From Nothopassalora personata (taxonomy: Eukaryota > Ascomycota > Dothideomycetes > Mycosphaerellales > Mycosphaerellaceae): 64,000 bases of DNA. Made by a program: the position numbers and the translations under genes. Shown here in pieces: positions 32,858 to 44,002 of the stretch. The notes beneath the pieces were generated by a model. It was not told the origin of the DNA. It ran no database searches and was given only the letters and a program-made list of their open reading frames with translations. Each line of letters opens with the position of its first letter. Position 1 is the first letter of the stretch. The stretch lies in contig CM066287.1 of NCBI GenBank assembly GCA_033816765.1, positions 3,410,001-3,474,000 of the forward strand, in the 5' to 3' direction.

Positions 32858-33062
32858 GATCCTGGGCGTTGGCGAGCGTGTGTCTTGTCCCTGGCTGACA
32901 CTGCAGCAGGGAGCGGAAGTGTCGCGAGGTTTGAGCGTCGAGCTGCTGCACCTGGGCCTGCCTGGAACGAAGGACGGGAAGCGGCTACTGCTGCTCTTGC
33001 GCGATGGCGAGTGCAGGAGACGCGCTAGGACTGGGACTAGTTCTAGAACTAGCATTGCACAG

Positions 33063-33110
33063 CAGCCGTAGCCGTAGCCGTAGCCGGAGCCGTAACCGGA
33101 GCCGTAGCCG
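33063..33110. repeat. Hexanucleotide tandem repeat (CCGTAG-like, 8 units)
   Basis: Eight imperfect copies of a CCGTAG/CCGGAG/CCGTAA hexamer. Read on the minus strand in the frame of the adjacent Ser/Pro-rich gene, it encodes Gly-Tyr and Gly-Ser dipeptides upstream of any ATG of that gene. Confidence 0.85.
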
Positions 33111-33133
33111 ATCCCTCGAGTTTGCAAACACAA

Positions 33134-33699
33134 CTAAGCGTTTAATAATCTCCCAAACAACCCACTCCTTAGGTATAAACGGAACCACGCTCAAACCTCA
33201 GGGACGTGTATACCATGAGTGAACCAACACAAGATCACCACGACAGCTCATGACTACTTCAATAACACGGCGGCTACCAATAATGATTCGACGAAGCCTC
33301 TTGCGTGGTCTAAGGACGCCAGCAAAGTCAGTCGCAAAGTTACCAGTACATAAGCCCGGGCTGTGGAAACCAACGCCTTCAACGCCGACCCATGTTTGGA
33401 TGATGACAAAACGTTTTGACATGTGCTGGAACATCATGCGGCACGGAGACCTACCTGTGTTTGCTAACGCCGAGCTGGGACTTGGCAATCTGTCACTAAC
33501 GCTGCAGCTGACAGTCACGTATGATGAGCAGCTGCACGGGTACCCGCGCACACTTTGATACGCACATCGAAGGATTGCAACGCTCACGGGGCACACTCAC
33601 AGGCCTTGCATGCTGCAAGAATTCATTGCACGAGGCTCAGCTCTTGAGCCGCGCATCCATCAACATAGACACTTATAGGCTTTCTCGATTGCTCTTCAT
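33134..33699. other. Intergenic, Ser/Pro-rich gene to REX3
   Basis: 566 bp. A plus-strand ORF of 102 codons (33250..33558) begins with an Arg-rich stretch, but I cannot support it as a gene. No repeat seen. Confidence 0.45.
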
Positions 33700-35796
33700 T
33701 CATGCCGGAGGCGTGCTTGGCGTCTTCGACTCACGTAGCAGATGCCCATCCTCACCATCAGTACTATCCATGCTTGGTCGCTTCTTGCGTTTCGCTCCGT
33801 GAACCGGCTTCTCGGCCATGTCATTAGCATGCTGCTCACTGCTGACCAGCCCAGCCTCTACAACACTTGGCTTCAGTGGAGGCGGAGGAAGCAGCTGATT
33901 GTCCACAATCGTCCATCCTGTATTCCTCAACAGCTTCCACTTCTCTCCGACTTTAACTCGTACCAGGTCACCGGTCGCCACCGCATCCTCGAGGGAATCG
34001 TGGCCACGTAAGCCGCCTGTTTGAATAGCACGATGCAAGTAGCGCTGGCTCAGCATCTTCAGCCCAAACCGCATTGGCAGTCCGCGTGGGTGAGGGAACA
34101 AGACGACAGTATCGATGATGGTCGGGTGACACAACCTGACGGTATTGAGATCGTTGTCGATGGCATGTCCGATTAGTGGGGTCGTGGGAGTGATGAAACT
34201 GCAGAGGAGCTCCCTTGCTCTCTGAGGGCTGTCCACAACGGGCAATACTGGCCTACCGCCATCCTCGCGAGGAGGTGGTGGAGGTGACGATTTCCATTTG
34301 TCGTAAGGTATGGCGTCGGAGAAATGCTCAGGAAACACGCCACTGAACCTACTGTTGAGATCCATAACGGCTCCCAGTGGTCGAACAAGAATGTCCAGGA
34401 GAGGTTCAGCGGCTGGCCATGTTACAGCAGTCAATCTGATGAGCTCCAGTCCCTGTGTCGTGTGTCCCATTTCGCAGTCGAAGGTGACGGCCTTGACCTT
34501 CTTGCCCCGTCGATCTCTGGCCGGGGCGTCATTTTCGGGTGTGTTGATGAAGGGCAACGTCGCAGCGAGCCGTGCAGGACTGCTGGTCTTGAAGACATGC
34601 TCTGGGCGCTCGGTACAACCTGTTACACCGACGGCCTCGCCGCAGCACGGGTAGTATGGCTGCTTTTCGCCAGTCTCCTTGTCGGTCTTGGCTCTCGGCG
34701 GGAACACTTTCCGATTAGGATGATGTTTGCAGGGCCCATTGGAGGACAAGCGCCCGCGCTGGTCGCGATCGGGAAAGATCTGGAAACGTGCCGAGCACCT
34801 GTCGCAGATCTCCCAGTTCTTGCTTGCTTCCACAGCAGCTGCAGCTTCTGCAGCTTGCTCAACGGTTGGAGGCTCTGGCACATAGCCAAAAGCGGCCAGT
34901 GGCTCCTGGTCAGCTACAAGCTGAGGTAGAATCAGGTGCTCTTGCTCGAGCGGCAAGCCTGTATCGATGACCTTTTCTTCCTTGCTTGAGCTTTTTGAAT
35001 CGGGAATAACAATCTTCGGCTTGAGGTCTTTGATCCAGTCGTCCACGGACATCTTCAGCAGAGCCGCAATGCGTTGCTTGATGACATTGGGGTATACTTT
35101 GGGCTGATGCGATACAATCTTCTCCTCTTCACTCAAGGCTAGTTTGATCAGCTGCTGTTCACTGAGGTGCAGGACTGCTTTGAAGTCCAGGTTGGCTGCT
35201 GCTGCCACCTTCGCATTGAGTTTGACCATTGCTTCGTGCAGATGCTTGAGGAATACAAGTCGCTTTTGATGGCCGACAGGGTCGTTGGAAATGAGACGTG
35301 GGTTGAGAGTCTCGATCTTTTCCGAATCCGCATCTTTCACAATCACCTTGCTGTCGTTACTGTTTGCTGCGGAAGTAGTGTCGTTCTGTGACGTGGCTCT
35401 CTTCGGCGGTGGAGAGACTGGCCGTGCAAGTGTTGACACAGGTCGTGCCTGGGCGGCGGCTGTCTTCGAGCCACGTGCATCCGCGCGTGACAAGCTCTCA
35501 GGCGAGCTTGACTTAGCGGCTGCCAATTGATTGCGTATCAGGTCAGCTCTACTAGGCGGCTTGTCTTGCAGGCTTTCATATGTGATCTTCCGCCGCTTCG
35601 CTGCAGGCTCGCGGATGTCACTCGTAGATTTAGTTAGCCGCTCGATAGCCTTGTGGGCCGGCGCGGTCGACAATGCCGGTTGAGACGACGTGACCTTTGG
35701 TTGCTCATTATGTGCGTAGATGCAACACGTCATGTCGCACTTCTCCCCTCTGGGGCACGCGATCCCTTTGAAGAGGTTGGTGGTAGAGAAGACCAT
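33700..35796 (-). CDS. REX3: RNA exonuclease 3 (REX3-type, DEDDh)
   Basis: A single exon encodes 698 residues. Rex3 is a 3'-5' exonuclease involved in maturation of the RNase MRP RNA and redundantly of other small RNAs. The N-terminus has the family start MVFSTTNLFKGIACP with a CCCH-like zinc finger (CPRGEKCDMTCCIYAH). A long charged linker follows, then a Cys/His cluster (WEICDRCSARFQIFP and the CKHHPNRK to YYPCCGEAVGVTGC region). The exonuclease domain begins near residue 438 with VTFDCEMGH (Exo I), followed by LIGHAIDNDLNTVRLCHP (Exo II) and GHDSLEDAVA (Exo III). The tail carries a KRKKR basic patch that may be a nuclear signal. It is divergent from the lipase gene across 668 bp. Confidence 0.9.
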   Translation of the reverse strand: MVFSTTNLFKGIACPRGEKCDMTCCIYAHNEQPKVTSSQPALSTAPAHKAIERLTKSTSDIREPAAKRRKITYESLQDKPPSRADLIRNQLAAAKSSSPESLSRADARGSKTAAAQARPVSTLARPVSPPPKRATSQNDTTSAANSNDSKVIVKDADSEKIETLNPRLISNDPVGHQKRLVFLKHLHEAMVKLNAKVAAAANLDFKAVLHLSEQQLIKLALSEEEKIVSHQPKVYPNVIKQRIAALLKMSVDDWIKDLKPKIVIPDSKSSSKEEKVIDTGLPLEQEHLILPQLVADQEPLAAFGYVPEPPTVEQAAEAAAAVEASKNWEICDRCSARFQIFPDRDQRGRLSSNGPCKHHPNRKVFPPRAKTDKETGEKQPYYPCCGEAVGVTGCTERPEHVFKTSSPARLAATLPFINTPENDAPARDRRGKKVKAVTFDCEMGHTTQGLELIRLTAVTWPAAEPLLDILVRPLGAVMDLNSRFSGVFPEHFSDAIPYDKWKSSPPPPPREDGGRPVLPVVDSPQRARELLCSFITPTTPLIGHAIDNDLNTVRLCHPTIIDTVVLFPHPRGLPMRFGLKMLSQRYLHRAIQTGGLRGHDSLEDAVATGDLVRVKVGEKWKLLRNTGWTIVDNQLLPPPPLKPSVVEAGLVSSEQHANDMAEKPVHGAKRKKRPSMDSTDGEDGHLLRESKTPSTPPA

Positions 35797-36464
35797 AGTG
35801 CCTCGTGCGCATCAGACTTTGGCTACCTTCGCAGTTGACGTGAGTCGTAAGTGCTGCTCATGCACTTCTAGTCCGGGTTTGTGACACCCGAGCGATGGCG
35901 CAACAAACATGTGAGGCGGTGCGAGAATCTGTTGAGCAAGTGGTCAAAAAGTGAGAAGTTGCTTGTACCAAGAGCAGGCAAGGGACGCCAACAAAGAATG
36001 GTAACGTATCAATATCCCACCGGCGCATTCGCTTGATTAGAATCACCCAAGGTGTGGTGGCCTATGGAGGTTCTGATCACCAGTGCTATGTACGATGCAC
36101 GCCTGGCTTACCGGGTGTTTCCGAGCGCGCTGTAGTAGACTCGCATACGAATGTGAGCGCCGGACGGCCTCAGACGGAGGCGCCAGACCACGACGCGTGC
36201 CCGCGTGCAGAGAGAGTCGTGGTGGCGGTGGGATTGAAGGTGTCTCGGTGGTCATGTCCGGCAGACGGTGGTCGGAGGATGTGCACCGGCTGAAGCACTG
36301 GAGGTCGCGCCGCCTCCTGGTGACGTCTGCCTGCTATATCTCCCTCCTAGGCCCAAATATTCCCTCCAGGAGACTCCGACGACATGTGTAAGTATTCGCG
36401 ATAGAGCATTCGCTGGCGTTGTGCGTGTTTCCTTGATTTCATATTGCACACTTCACTCATCATT
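35797..36464. promoter_or_regulatory. Shared divergent promoter, REX3 and lipase gene
   Basis: 668 bp between two divergent start codons and without a supported gene. It must carry both promoters. I see no canonical TATA box in a convincing position. Confidence 0.5.
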
Positions 36465-37943
36465 ATGGCTGCCGCCGCCCAGCAAAACGCCACAGCTGAT
36501 CACCTTGCGGTAATCTGTCATGGGTAGGGAAGCGCCCCGACGACACGAACGCGAGCACATCTGACGTTGAAGACAGGCTATGGGGCAATCCTTCTCATCT
36601 AAACCAACTACGCGACACCTTACGAGCTCAATACCCCCGCGACCTGCACATTTTCGTCCCGAAGAGCAACAGCGACAACCAGACCTACGATGGAGTCGAA
36701 GTGGGAGGAGAACGAATCGCCAACGAGGTCGAGCAGAGGCTTGCGGAGCTGGAGCAGAAAGGCCAAACGATCAGGAAGATCAGCATCGCTGGATACTCTC
36801 TTGGGGGACTGGTGGCCCGCTATGCCATCGGGCTGATGTACAGCTCTGGGTTGTTTGATCGGATACAGCCCATCAATTTCACGACCTTTGCGACGCCTCA
36901 TCTGGTAAGCGGTCTAGTCTGCAACCCGTCATATCATGAGACGTCCTGAGCTGGTCTCATATTGCCATCGTTTGTATGTGTACACTAACACTTCGCAGGG
37001 TGTTCGAGTGCCCAAGAAGGGAGCCAGAGCCTACTTCTTCAACTACTTGGGCGCGAGAACTTTGAGCATTTCTGGGCAGCAGCTCTTCTTGATCGACAGC
37101 TTCCGGGACACCGGAAGGCCGCTATTGTCGTTAATGGCAGATCCAAACAGCATCTTCGTTGCAGGTTTGAGGCGCTTCAAGAACAAATGGCTGTACGCCA
37201 ATACAATGAACGACCGAAGCGTGCCTTGCTATACCGCAATGTTCTCTAGAACCAATCCGTACGTGAACCTCGACAAGATTGAGGTCCACTATGCCAAAGA
37301 TCAGCCAAAGCCTGGGAAAGTGATACTGGATCCGGAGGATCCAGTAACTCCAAAGAGGCCGTCAGAGGAACAGCTCTCGCTGGTGCAAAGACTTATACCT
37401 AATCAGCGAACGATGAAAACCATACCATTCTACATGGTCATATTCTCTCTGCTGCCTTTGGCGTTGCCAGTGTTTCTGGTCAATGCTGGTTATCAGACAT
37501 ACCGATCAGCACAGCGCATCCGACACCACGAATCTGGAAAGGCATTCAACCTTGATCGGTATCGCTTCAAACTGCTCGAAGAAGCACAAGCTGTGCAGGA
37601 CAGAGCTTATGAGGGGGTCGTGGATCAGCAAGCAGAGGACTACCTGCCGACACCTCCTCCGGAGCCCCAGTCACTGGACTCTGCTTCGAGTGATAGCAAA
37701 GAAGAAGTGGCCTTGAGCCGACGCGAAACCAACCGAGAGAAGAGTCCGTTTCCACTATTGGCCCTGACGACAGGCCAATTCGATATGATTGAGAATCTGG
37801 ATGAACTAGGTTTCACCAAGTATCCTGTCCACATTCGAAAAGACAGCCACACGCATGCAGCGATCGTGGTTCGCCACCAGAAGGAAAGCTTTGCAGAAGG
37901 GTGGATTGTGGTGCAGCATTGGGTTGACAAGTTCGAAATATGA
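36465..37943 (+). CDS. Lipid-droplet/membrane lipase, DUF676 family (LPL1/ROG1-like)
   Basis: Three exons, 36465..36523, 36577..36904 and 36999..37943, with introns of 53 and 94 nt, encode 443 residues. DUF676 enzymes are alpha/beta-hydrolases; yeast Lpl1 is a lipid-droplet phospholipase and Rog1 a monoacylglycerol lipase. The oxyanion region HGLWGNPSHL is formed by the first splice junction. The nucleophile elbow GYSLGG has Ser94, and FATPHLGVRVPKKG crosses the second junction, as expected for the family. The catalytic His is probably in the C-terminal block (HAAIVVRH). A hydrophobic segment (PFYMVIFSLLPLALPVFLVN) suggests membrane or droplet anchoring. The first exon is only 20 codons. The LPL1 versus ROG1 choice is not settled. 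Confidence 0.87.
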
Positions 37944-38315
37944 TGGAAGCGAACCATCCAATGGCCAGTGATGGCCAGTGATGGCCTTTATCTGATTGCC
38001 GCTTCATCTTAGGACTCGGCCATTGATACTGAGAGCTTCGCTTTTGAGCCTAATTGCTCAGCCCACGCACAGAGGCGCGTCGTCGATTTGATCGGCAGGT
38101 TCTCACCTATACCGTTGCAGTCTTGCAAGAAGCAGGGGAACCAGCGCGAGGCGACTGTTCCTATCACGCAGGCCAATGCTCAAGAGTTCATTGCGAAAAG
38201 GTATTGCTCGGGATAGAGTTGAAGGGAACGAGGAAGCAGCAAGTCCTTATTTGCGGCAAGACCACTTGAGGTCGCGGACATCGTTCGATCTGATTCGTGA
38301 GAATCTATGCACGAT
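37944..38315. other. Convergent 3' flanks with short tandem repeat
   Basis: 372 bp between convergent stops. ATGGCCAGTG occurs twice in tandem plus a partial third unit at 37961-37986. Nothing else noted. Confidence 0.55.
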
Positions 38316-39602
38316 CTAGTCAAAGGGTAGCCTGCGTAGCTGGCCGTTTTGGCCATTCTTCCGCGCCTCTGATCTCGCACCTACGGCACTTGGGACCTTG
38401 ATGCCGCAGCAATCGCCCCAACTACTGGCATTGTGGATGTGCTTCATGCCATCCACGGTAACCTCATACTCCCCAACATCTTCATCGCCCACTCTCTGTT
38501 CCGCGTCCTTGCTCATCTCCTCGATGGCGGGCAGCAGTGACCCGAACAGGAAGTGCTGCGCAACAGGTAACTTGCCCAGCACTTCTGCCAGGAACATCTT
38601 CTTCATACCGCCTTCCACCTTAGCCCACGACTTTGCAGATGATATGTCATCAAGCATGGGAGAATGCCACCTCAAGCCCTGCACCGTCTTGGTCGCATTT
38701 ACCCACTGGATCTGATCCAGGTAGAGGTAGTCCTTGCTACACTCTTCGATTATCAAGTCGTTGTGAATGCTCATGGGTCTGATGTGCTTATGATCGACGA
38801 GCTGGCTGGCGCCAAACAAAAATGGCAGGAATTGGTAGTCATCGAGTCCCCAGACGCCGTGAGATCCAGCAGGCTCGAGGTAGTATGTGCTCTGCACGTC
38901 CCGCATAACTCGTAGATACTTTGGAAATACAATGAGCGTCAGCGCAGCGAACGTGTTGTCTTTCACAAGCCCTTGCTGTCGGAGGCATAATAGCCAGAGA
39001 ATGAAGTTGAGCTCGTGCCCACTGCCGTAATCTATCCTTGTTCCATTGCCGAAGGAGTTTGCCAAATACGTCGAGACCTCATTCCGAGCATCCTCACCTA
39101 CAACACCGAGTCTGTTGTGCCAGTCAGGTAACGCATCTTCCACCGCCTGCAAGAAGTCGCGGAAAGCAGGATTTCCAAAACGCGATCCGGTATCGAGTGC
39201 CGGGTGCTTCTTGAGGAGTTGACCCGCCTCGTCGAGGACGGCGAGCAGGGCAAGTATCGACGGATCCTCTGCTTCGGGCGATTTGGCAACATCGGACACA
39301 GTCCTGCCGCGCACAGCATCTGAAAGGTGGAAGACGAAAGCGACTATGAGGTTGTGTGTTGGCGATGCTGTGAACAGCATGTGATCGCGCTCGGAGAGGA
39401 TCCGTCGACTTGGCTTAGCATAATCGTGAGACTGTAGGTCTGGGGTGGTAGGCAAGTACGGCGTAGGCGGTGGTGGATTCGAGGGAGCTTCGTCTGTCCG
39501 TGGTTTGCGTCGTGGTGTAAGCTTGGGCAGCGCTTGCGAGAGGTCCGGCGGGTTTTTAGGTACTTGAGAGTCTGGTATAGGACCGATTGTAGCACTCGGC
39601 AT
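38316..39602 (-). CDS. RRD2: PP2A phosphatase activator (PTPA), RRD2 type
   Basis: A single exon encodes 428 residues. PTPA proteins are peptidyl-prolyl isomerases that activate the catalytic subunit of PP2A-like phosphatases. The protein begins with a Pro-rich tail, then the PTPA fold: FTASPTHNLIVAFVFHLSDA, SRFGNPAFRDFLQAVEDALP, GSGHELNFILWLLCL, GVWGLDDYQFLPFLFGA and WGDCCGIKVPS near the end, all strongly conserved blocks. The internal FVFHLSDAV and GSRFGNPAF segments look closer to the fungal RRD2 subtype than RRD1; this subtype call is from memory. The start at 39602 is the only upstream ATG that keeps the family N-terminus. Confidence 0.88.
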   Translation of the reverse strand: MPSATIGPIPDSQVPKNPPDLSQALPKLTPRRKPRTDEAPSNPPPPTPYLPTTPDLQSHDYAKPSRRILSERDHMLFTASPTHNLIVAFVFHLSDAVRGRTVSDVAKSPEAEDPSILALLAVLDEAGQLLKKHPALDTGSRFGNPAFRDFLQAVEDALPDWHNRLGVVGEDARNEVSTYLANSFGNGTRIDYGSGHELNFILWLLCLRQQGLVKDNTFAALTLIVFPKYLRVMRDVQSTYYLEPAGSHGVWGLDDYQFLPFLFGASQLVDHKHIRPMSIHNDLIIEECSKDYLYLDQIQWVNATKTVQGLRWHSPMLDDISSAKSWAKVEGGMKKMFLAEVLGKLPVAQHFLFGSLLPAIEEMSKDAEQRVGDEDVGEYEVTVDGMKHIHNASSWGDCCGIKVPSAVGARSEARKNGQNGQLRRLPFD

Positions 39603-39980
39603 TGTGGATTAGTCCTGAGAGAGGTCGTGAGCTGTGTATCCGGGTGCGATGCTGTAAGCAAGTGACCGTGATGAACGAACGGACCTCTCTCCGCTGAGAG
39701 CGCACGTGCATGCTCCTCGCAGCCTTACAATACAGATAGAGCGGTCCAAGATCTGCTTCAGCGGACAAGTCCACGCGCGTACCGTAGCTCGAATAAGAAA
39801 GGTATTCATACATTGGAAGCTACAGAAGCAATCACAGCCGCAACAGTTGTGTAGCCAACGATCTGTGTTAGCATACTACCCCGTCTCCCAGTCATGACGG
39901 ATCTATCATCCTAAACGCCAGGCCACCAGGTATATGCAAACAGATAACGCTTTTCAAATGCAAACACAAAGCGCCAAGCA
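39603..39980. other. Intergenic, RRD2 promoter
   Basis: 378 bp with the RRD2 promoter and the 3' flank of the next minus-strand gene. No repeat or gene seen. Confidence 0.5.
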
Positions 39981-41829
39981 TCATCGCTTTCCGTCCGCCG
40001 GCTTTTCCGCCGCAGGCATCTCGTGGACGTCAGAGCCTGCCATCTCATATATGGGTGCACTTCCATGCATTTCTGCAGGCACGCCCTTCGGAGGGGCAAA
40101 ATACTCTTCTCCCTCCATTTCCGAATAACCATGCTTATTGGGATCCACCTTGTATGGGCTGTCCATTTCCTGCGGCTGCTGTTTGTACGGCGCGTTGAGC
40201 TCGTGAATGTCGCCGCCACCGAGCTCCCCTCCGAGCGGCTGCGATATGAATGGTTTCCTTTCTCCTGAAGAGTCATGACTCGTCTTGCTGGCGATGGCCG
40301 CGGCAGCGGAGTCTTTGCCTTCCAGCTCTGCGAGTCGCTTCGTTTCTCCTCGCTTCCTTCTCCGCAAGAAGAACAAGATGCCACCAATGATTGCAACAGC
40401 ACCCACGACTCCGCCCACTACGCCGCCCGCAATTGCTCCAGTGTTCGACGAAGAACCACTTCCTCCGTCAGATGAAGTTTCATTGGCACGCAGGATAGAC
40501 TTCAGACTCGATGACGATACTTTATCCTGATCCCAGATGCACGGCGCGACTGTAAAGTTCTGCCTATCGTAGTCGGCAATCAAGTAGGCTTCCTGGAGAA
40601 AGGTCCGACCAAGTGTGTACTGTGTATCGTTTTGTGCTCTCTGGAGGGGGAAATAGTACGATTTATTCGGATTCTGAACTTCTGGGAACGTAGCCTCCAG
40701 ATCGAAAGCGCCATAGGGAAGAACAATGTCCACAGTCTCACCGCCAGTCCTCTGGGACCCAATGGTGAATGTCACACTCGGATTTCGCTCCTGAAGTGTC
40801 GTGTGCAGACTTGAGTTGACAAGGTAGAGAGAGGTCGTGTTGTCGTAAGTCAACCCGAAAGCCTGCTCAAAGGCGGTGCATGCGGTCTCTGGAAGCCATA
40901 TCTGTGCTGTCGTGGAATCAATGAACATGCTAATAGACCCACCAGGCAAAAGGTTCGTGGTTCCCGAGGTGATGGCTTGCACGTTGACGAGTAAATCTCT
41001 GCTCTGGTCCGAATAGAAGGGTATCGACACATTCTTTGTCGCATCGAAACGGTTCTCATCGTAGCCACCGAGTACTAGAGAGCCGTATACTTTATCAAGG
41101 CGATACTGGTTCCCGGCAGTGTAGCCGTAGCTCAATGAGGGTATCGTGTGGTTGTTGACCAGTTGCTGCATGAACGATGGTTGAGGATCATTGAAGGTCG
41201 TGAAGTTGGCGGGTCGAGGGTTAAGACCGAAAGAACCCAGCCAGTAGTTCGGGTCTGCAAGGTTGAATACTGTCGAGTGCGCAACTGATGGTCCCCCAGC
41301 GCCCTGCCAGCCCAGTGTCACCGTGTCGAAGCCAGCGTCCCCAGTCGTGTCCAGGTTCAGGTTGATACCGACGCCTACCTCAAAGATGCTGTTTGGCACC
41401 CACGTTAAAGACTTGTTTGGCAGGAAAAGAGAGCCGCGCTGGTTCGCACAATCGCTGGGATAGTAAGATGGGCATCCGTCAGCGCCCACTGTAAGGATTG
41501 AATATGATGCGGTGTTAATGAAGGCGCGGATGTTTTGAGCAGCGTTGCCCACTTGCAAGGGAAATGATGACCATGGCCCATCTGTACTTCCATTAGTCTC
41601 TTGCGCGCACACCTCGCCGTTATCAAATGGGCGTACCATTCCCGTCCCAATACTGACTCGGCGCGATCTCAATCGCTGCGGGTATTGTTGTGCGGTTCTC
41701 GTCGGCTCGTTTCGGTAATTGATGTTTGCTCCATCTATACGCCGAGGATAATGATGGCAGCGAGAAGGCAGAAACGAGCGGTGTTGCGCTGAGTAGCGCG
41801 CATATCGTCGAGCCGACCTGCGACTTCAT
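39981..41829 (-). CDS. Membrane-anchored aspartic-protease-like protein, probably inactive
   Basis: Two exons on the minus strand, 41637..41829 and 39981..41581, with a 55-nt intron, encode 597 residues. It has a signal peptide (MKSQVGSTICALLSATPLVS), then the pepsin-like (A1) fold entered through PSQYWDGNDGPWSSF, which is completed across the intron. The second catalytic loop is partly kept (FIDSTTAQIW, Asp286), and the fold ends YTLGRTFLQEAYLIADYDR. At the first catalytic position, however, the sequence is FINTASYS (Asn87-Thr-Ala) instead of DTG, so classic aspartic catalysis is unlikely. Many N-glycosylation sequons occur. A single membrane span (GVVGAVAIIGGILFFL) is followed by a cytosolic tail of about 130 residues. 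This looks like a surface or vacuolar receptor-like pseudoprotease; the role is unknown. Confidence 0.85.
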
Positions 41830-44002
41830 GATGGCAGGAGGGAGCGGAGCGGAGCGGAGGTCGTCGAGGTCGGGCAGGGGAGGGGAGGGGAGCGCGGTCT
41901 GGTGGAGGCAGTCGACGGCGTGCTCGGGGGAGAAGAATTTAGGTAGTGCAAGAGATGCTGCTCCTCATGACGAGGGGGAAGCAGAGGTACAGTATGCGCG
42001 TCCATCACTGAGACAGATACCATCACTCACTCTGGCAAAGACTCGCTTCGGCGCTTCCTGATACGAGCGATAGTCTGTTGTGGTTGGTTCTCAGCACCCA
42101 CGTTGGCTGCCATGCCCCATGCCCCAGTCCCCATGCCCACCACCCCCCTCCCCATGTCCCATACCCCATCCTGCATTCCACGACGACATGAGCCGCTTCG
42201 GACCTGCGTCAGCCACCGGGTCGAGCATCGTGCAAACCGTCGTCAACTTGGTCGTTCTTCGCGTTGTTCTGTCGAATGCAGCGCATCTTCCGTGCCTGTC
42301 TGTTTGAAACTTTCATCATGCTCGGGACAGCGATGTCATGGCGCCATCGAATGGGACTAAACAGGATGTACCCTCGCACTGTATTATTTTTGGCTTTTGC
42401 CGTCTGGCTGCCGGCATCGAGCTCGCCTTGCTCAGCTGAGTTGTCCGCAGACAGCGATTTTAGAAGCGGCCCATCTTGCCAAGTATGGGTCAACTCTCTG
42501 CAACGCTCCCAAACTCCAACGCATTCTTCCAAAGCTCATGCTGCCATATGGCTAGCGAGCACGCATGTTACAGCCATGAGCCATGGGGATTGCAAAGGCG
42601 AGCAATCACACGCGTCACGGTCGGTAGGAACGACAGGCCTTGCACAACTCTACGCCTGCTGTCTCGACATCCACGTTATATATGCGACGAGAGTTTGCCC
42701 TCTTGTACTCATGAGTGCTTCTATATCGATGGCGAAACTGCGGCGATGACGGTACAACATGGTGTGCGAGAAGCCGCTACTGTTTAATAAACAACCTTGG
42801 TCGCTCGTGCACATACATTTCCGCAAGAAGGATACATGGCGTAACGTTACAGCAAGGGGAGCCAAACCACCCTGGTACGCAATGAAAACTCAACGGGCCG
42901 TCATGTAGGCGTACGCTCTTGACACTTCTTTCTGAAACAACGACTGGAAAATTGGCAAATGCATCTCGAGCATGGCTGACACGTCTTTTCGGCAGCTGTG
43001 GCAAATGTCGGATGAGCCCCGGTACGATGGAGGCAAGTGCTTCTATCGCCAGGACTGTCGTCGCGCCCAATGGATTCGTTTTAACATCACCCTCTGTTAC
43101 ATGCCCTTCAGCAGTCTCTCTGCCCACAATATGTGCAGCGCGGTTGGTGAAGCCTGGCACAACACGGCTATTGGAATTCATTCGGATGAAATTAGCACTG
43201 TCCAAGTGTTTGAGCTCGGGTACTGCCCAGACGGTTGTCTCGAGACGTTCATGGGGACCAAAGTAGTGACCATATATACGCTTTTGGGCACGAGGCTGCC
43301 ACCTGTCGCATTGAGGTACGAGGATCGGACCCAGAATTGCTCTACAGTCAGCGGCTATGGTATGTCTATTGAGAATCGCATTCTCTGGTGAAATGTGACA
43401 TTCTGACGTATCCAGTGTACTTTTCAGATAGCCCACAAAACGCTAATGCTGGCGGGTGGGAGCACGACGCCTGCCATCCAGTGCTGGCTTTACCTCCGTC
43501 CTCGCTCGAGATGCGAAAAGCATGGGAGGAGAACGGATGCCAGGCACTCGACGGCTATGTTGCTCACGATGCTCCAGTGGCATTGACTCAAGCATCGTCT
43601 GTTGTCTAACCAATCCTGTCTGCCAGGCCACAGCCCGGTGGACAATGGCGTTCAAGATATTTCGTTGAGGACTGGCACTTTGCCTGCTCTTGCGATCAAG
43701 AGGCCAGAGCCGAAGTGGATTCAACACAAGTACAGCAGCGCACATGGACTAGTGTTGGTATCCTGGGGTTAATCAACCACTACAATCCAGCGTTGATTAC
43801 CGCGCGCATGCCATGTGTTTAAAACCTGGCCCGCCTAGGAGCCATTAGATGCCGAAGAGCGACCGGGGAGGGACTATGTGGGATCGTGGTATTGGAACTC
43901 CCTTAAGCAAGACATGACAGAGTCGTAGCCAAGCAGGGTGAAAGCGAGGAAATTGAAAATTCTGGTAGCCGTGTTGGTCCCCATACACCCGCGAAGCGGG
44001 TG
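41830..44002. other. 2.2-kb gene-poor region
   Basis: The first 60 bp hold purine-rich GGAGC and AGGGG repeats (about 41837-41890) directly upstream of the pseudoprotease ATG. A degenerate CCCATG-rich C/T tract lies at about 42114-42175. A 219-codon minus ORF (42777..43436) overlaps a 139-codon Cys-containing plus ORF (42972..43391); neither is recognisable and at most one can be real. No other gene supported. Confidence 0.45.

Noticed and set aside
40000..41650. Reading the pseudoprotease as starting inside its second exon
   Set aside because: The segment upstream of GPWSSF in that frame is the intron read through; splicing to the signal-peptide exon gives the family-typical entry WDGNDGPWSSF.
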